From an uncultured Acidimicrobiaceae bacterium (GTDB lineage: Bacteria; Actinomycetota; Acidimicrobiia; Acidimicrobiales; Ilumatobacteraceae), in assembly GCA_903934195.1 (NCBI GenBank), contig CAIZMV010000187.1, positions 1-7,618 on the forward strand: DNA of 7,618 nt, read 5' to 3'. The position numbers and the translations under genes were made by a program. Shown piece by piece: positions 6,908-7,618 of the stretch (within the stretch, counting starts at the first letter, position 1; each line of letters starts with the position of its first letter). The notes under the pieces are model-generated. The model was not told where the DNA came from and ran no database searches. It saw nothing but the letters and a program-made list of their open reading frames with translations.

Positions 6908-7618
6908 GTGCCTCCACAGACCTCACGCCCCGTTCTTGCGCGAATCAGTTCACTGTTAGGTATTGCTATCGGAATTGCCGGAGTTGCGTTCGTTGCTCGA
7001 ACGTTGATTTCGAAATGGGACGAAGTCAGCGATGCATTTAGCAAAGTGGATGCAATAAATCTGGTTTTGAGTCTTCTCTTGGGTCTTGCAGCCATGACAT
7101 CAATTGGCTGGATCTGGGTAACGATGATCGTTGCCCGTTCACACAATGTTCGTCATCGCAATGCCATGGCTTGGTATTTCACTGGGCAATTAGGCAAATA
7201 TGTTCCGGGCGGAATCTGGCCCATCGTGGGACGAGCAGAACTTGCGGTTCGTAACGGCATTCCCCGTCTTGATGCATATGCATCGACCGGTTTGTCTCTT
7301 GTTACGACATACGCAGCAGCCGTGGTGACAATTGGTATCGGAGCTGCCGTAACTACGGGCCACCGTCTCATTGCCGTCTTGATTGCCGTCGGCATCGTCC
7401 TTGCCTATGCAGCCTTCTCACAGCCATCTCTTCGCGCTGCAATTATTCGTATCGCCACCCGTGTCTCGTCATCAGCGTCATCCCTGACAGACCCGAAGAG
7501 ACTCGCACGTCTCACTGTTGTTCACATTCCCGCCTGGATACTGATGTCGCTCTCTACATCGGTCACAGCTACAGCTTTCGGTGCCAAGATCAGCATCGCA
7601 GACATGCTGTTCATCACC
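6908..7618 (+). CDS. Multi-pass membrane protein, lysylphosphatidylglycerol synthase TM/UPF0104 (flippase-like) family, 3' truncated by window
   Basis: An open frame of 237 codons that runs off the right edge without a stop. It begins at GTG 6908, two codons after an in-frame TGA (6902-6904), so the start cannot lie further upstream. The key mark is GQLGKYVPGGIWPIVGRAE at 93-111, the conserved loop of the LPG_synthase_TM/UPF0104 family, which includes the flippase half of MprF and many stand-alone proteins near lipid or glycan genes. Hydrophobic segments lie at about 14-34, 50-75, 125-148, 154-170 and 207-224. Full members have about 300-350 residues and more helices, so the remainder lies outside. 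The likely role is lipid or polyprenyl-linked substrate movement across the inner membrane, inferred from the family; no aminoacyl-transferase domain can be seen in this part. Divergent from the P450 gene with a 79-base spacer. Confidence 0.85.
   Translation, partial: MPPQTSRPVLARISSLLGIAIGIAGVAFVARTLISKWDEVSDAFSKVDAINLVLSLLLGLAAMTSIGWIWVTMIVARSHNVRHRNAMAWYFTGQLGKYVPGGIWPIVGRAELAVRNGIPRLDAYASTGLSLVTTYAAAVVTIGIGAAVTTGHRLIAVLIAVGIVLAYAAFSQPSLRAAIIRIATRVSSSASSLTDPKRLARLTVVHIPAWILMSLSTSVTATAFGAKISIADMLFIT

Noticed and set aside
2..7618. Defence system, biosynthetic gene cluster, mobile element or CRISPR array
   Set aside because: All six genes are assigned to common metabolic or membrane families. 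I see no repeats of array type, no transposase or integrase, no attachment-like duplications, and no core biosynthetic synthase.

Overview
The window looks like ordinary chromosomal DNA of an actinomycete-type bacterium. Base composition is balanced, neither AT-rich nor strongly GC-rich. The evidence is an F420-type luciferase-like oxidoreductase, an aminotransferase that closely resembles the mycobacterial Rv0858c/DapC type as I remember it, a soluble bacterial cytochrome P450, and two GTG starts preceded by TANNNT boxes instead of Shine-Dalgarno sequences. An aquatic, moderate-GC actinobacterium (for example of the Acidimicrobiia) is my guess from recall, not from a search. There are no mobile elements, RNA genes, CRISPR arrays or phage genes.

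Layout: four genes run rightward from the left edge. (1) 2-2608 is a molybdenum hydroxylase that fuses the two-[2Fe-2S] domain to the molybdopterin-binding domain, like the family called selenium-dependent xanthine dehydrogenase; it has no FAD domain. (2) 2605-3606 is an F420-dependent luciferase-like oxidoreductase whose ATG overlaps the stop of gene 1 (ATGA). (3) 3638-4819 is a class I/II PLP aminotransferase with a GTG start, after a 31-base gap. (4) 4816-5574 is an omega-amidase/YafV-like carbon-nitrogen hydrolase, again joined by an ATGA overlap. After a 9-base convergent gap that carries a GC hairpin, (5) a cytochrome P450 lies on the minus strand (6828 down to 5584). A 79-base divergent spacer with GGTCAT repeats separates it from (6), the first 237 codons of a multi-pass membrane protein of the lysylphosphatidylglycerol-synthase-TM/UPF0104 family, cut by the right edge.

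How they may work together: genes 3 and 4 form a recognisable pair. Transamination with glutamine or a similar amide donor gives an alpha-keto-omega-amidate such as alpha-ketoglutaramate, which omega-amidase hydrolyses, so the transamination becomes irreversible. Genes 1 and 2 are translationally coupled redox enzymes of unknown substrate; purine-like or other N-heterocycle hydroxylation is suggested by the Mo-domain residues but not proven. The P450 and the membrane protein are separate transcription units. I see no clearly new biological system. The points most worth following are the Mo-hydroxylase/F420-enzyme coupling, the aminotransferase/omega-amidase pair (with its alternative reading as DapC), and the likely leaderless GTG starts.
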